64,000 nucleotides of DNA, taken from positions 304,127-368,126 of the forward strand of contig CAVOWL010000005.1 in the NCBI GenBank assembly GCA_963700105.1, read 5' to 3'. Under the pieces are notes generated by a model. The model ran no database searches, was not told where the DNA came from, and was given only the letters and a program-made list of their open reading frames with translations. Each line of letters begins with the position of its first letter. Positions within the stretch are counted from its first letter, which is position 1. Below, one piece after another: positions 63,753 through 64,000 of this stretch. The position numbers and the translations under genes are program-made. This stretch comes from CAVUWL01 sp963700105 (lineage in GTDB: Bacteria; Actinomycetota; Thermoleophilia; Solirubrobacterales; 70-9).

Positions 63753-63968
63753 TTCAGAAGAGGCTTCCCGGCGATGCCCCGAGCAGGATTCGAACCTGCG
63801 GCCTACTCCTTAGGAGGGGATCTAGAGGCCATTTTGGAAGCGGCTCTAAATCGCTAAATCCCTGCTACTTCGCACTTTCCTGGGAAGACACAGAAAGCCA
63901 GGAAAGGACGCTGGAGGGCAATTGTTCCACTTTGTTCCCACCTCGTGGTCTACTTTTCGCCAAGGTGT
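63753..63968 (-). repeat. ~215-bp repeat with the 3' half of a tRNA-Arg(CCU)-like gene (right copy)
   Basis: On the minus strand 63823-63775 gives anticodon loop CTCCTAA (anticodon CCT), a 5-nt variable loop, T arm GCAGG-TTCGAAT-CCTGC and acceptor strand TCGGGGC. The matching 5' acceptor GCCCCGA and D arm are absent. The flank on the 5' side of the half-tRNA (to about 63968) matches the left copy at 50421-50635, including a GAACAAA-type stretch. It is in the same orientation as the left copy, 13.3 kb away. Confidence 0.65.
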
Positions 63969-64000
63969 AGGCCCTCAGAATCCTAGCCACGGCAGCTCAG

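Noticed and set aside
1..64000. CRISPR arrays, rRNA genes, phage structural genes, toxin-antitoxin or restriction systems
   Set aside because: No regularly spaced repeats, rRNA-like sequence or corresponding protein families were seen in any part of the window.

Overview
The window is GC-rich bacterial chromosome with short intergenic gaps, many GTG starts and overlapping stop/start codons. The gene families point to Actinomycetota, most likely Thermoleophilia (Solirubrobacterales): a deazaflavin/F420-type nitroreductase-family protein, fused double-TetR regulators, paralogous secreted proteins of a kind I associate with that order, and a PPM-dependent mannosyltransferase-like membrane enzyme. 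This placement is inferred from family content; no rRNA or complete tRNA is present to confirm it.

Region 1 (0-9 kb) is conserved core: thiL, a flippase-like membrane protein, a mannosyltransferase-like protein, a class A penicillin-binding protein, a small MscS-type channel, a CPBP membrane protease, an L,D-transpeptidase, pyrE and a YceH/DUF480 protein. Several of these act on the cell envelope. Region 2 (9-20 kb) holds secreted proteins (a DUF11/prealbumin-like surface protein and a trypsin-like protease coupled to a small exported protein), an alpha/beta hydrolase, a double-TetR regulator, an MmcQ/YjbR protein, an extended SDR, a secreted-repeat protein and a zinc-type dehydrogenase.

Region 3 (20-30 kb) is a lineage-specific export/surface locus. 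Two paralogous secreted families (A: 20288 and 28634; B: 21375 and 24566) are interleaved with a second double-TetR regulator and a large MMPL transporter, and end with a TetR-like protein that has no DNA-binding domain. Region 4 (30-39 kb) has a DUF1059-type protein, a MarR regulator and a four-gene ABC efflux operon (DrrAB-like pair plus MacB/FtsX-like pair) divergent from a NarL-type histidine kinase/response regulator pair.

Region 5 (39-50 kb) has a beta-helix exoprotein, a TetR/F420-type oxidoreductase operon with a clear inverted-repeat operator, an OmpR-type two-component system followed by a secreted protein with 13-residue repeats, and a divergent FAD oxidoreductase/methyltransferase pair. 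Region 6 (50-64 kb) looks like a decaying integration island. It is bracketed by two ~215-bp repeats that each carry the 3' half of a tRNA-Arg(CCU)-like sequence, with a tyrosine-recombinase remnant beside the right copy. Inside are an IS982 transposase pseudogene, an inverted 228-bp copy of the methyltransferase 3' end that differs at only two positions, a frameshifted enoyl-CoA hydratase and a truncated hydrolase, alongside intact genes (APC permease, VOC/AraC pair, DUF4242/TetR pair, sulfatase, tautomerase, beta-helix exoprotein).

No CRISPR array, rRNA operon or complete tRNA was seen. The most notable items are the region 3 locus, the tRNA-half repeats with the recent gene-fragment duplication, and several well-formed operator candidates next to TetR and MarR genes.
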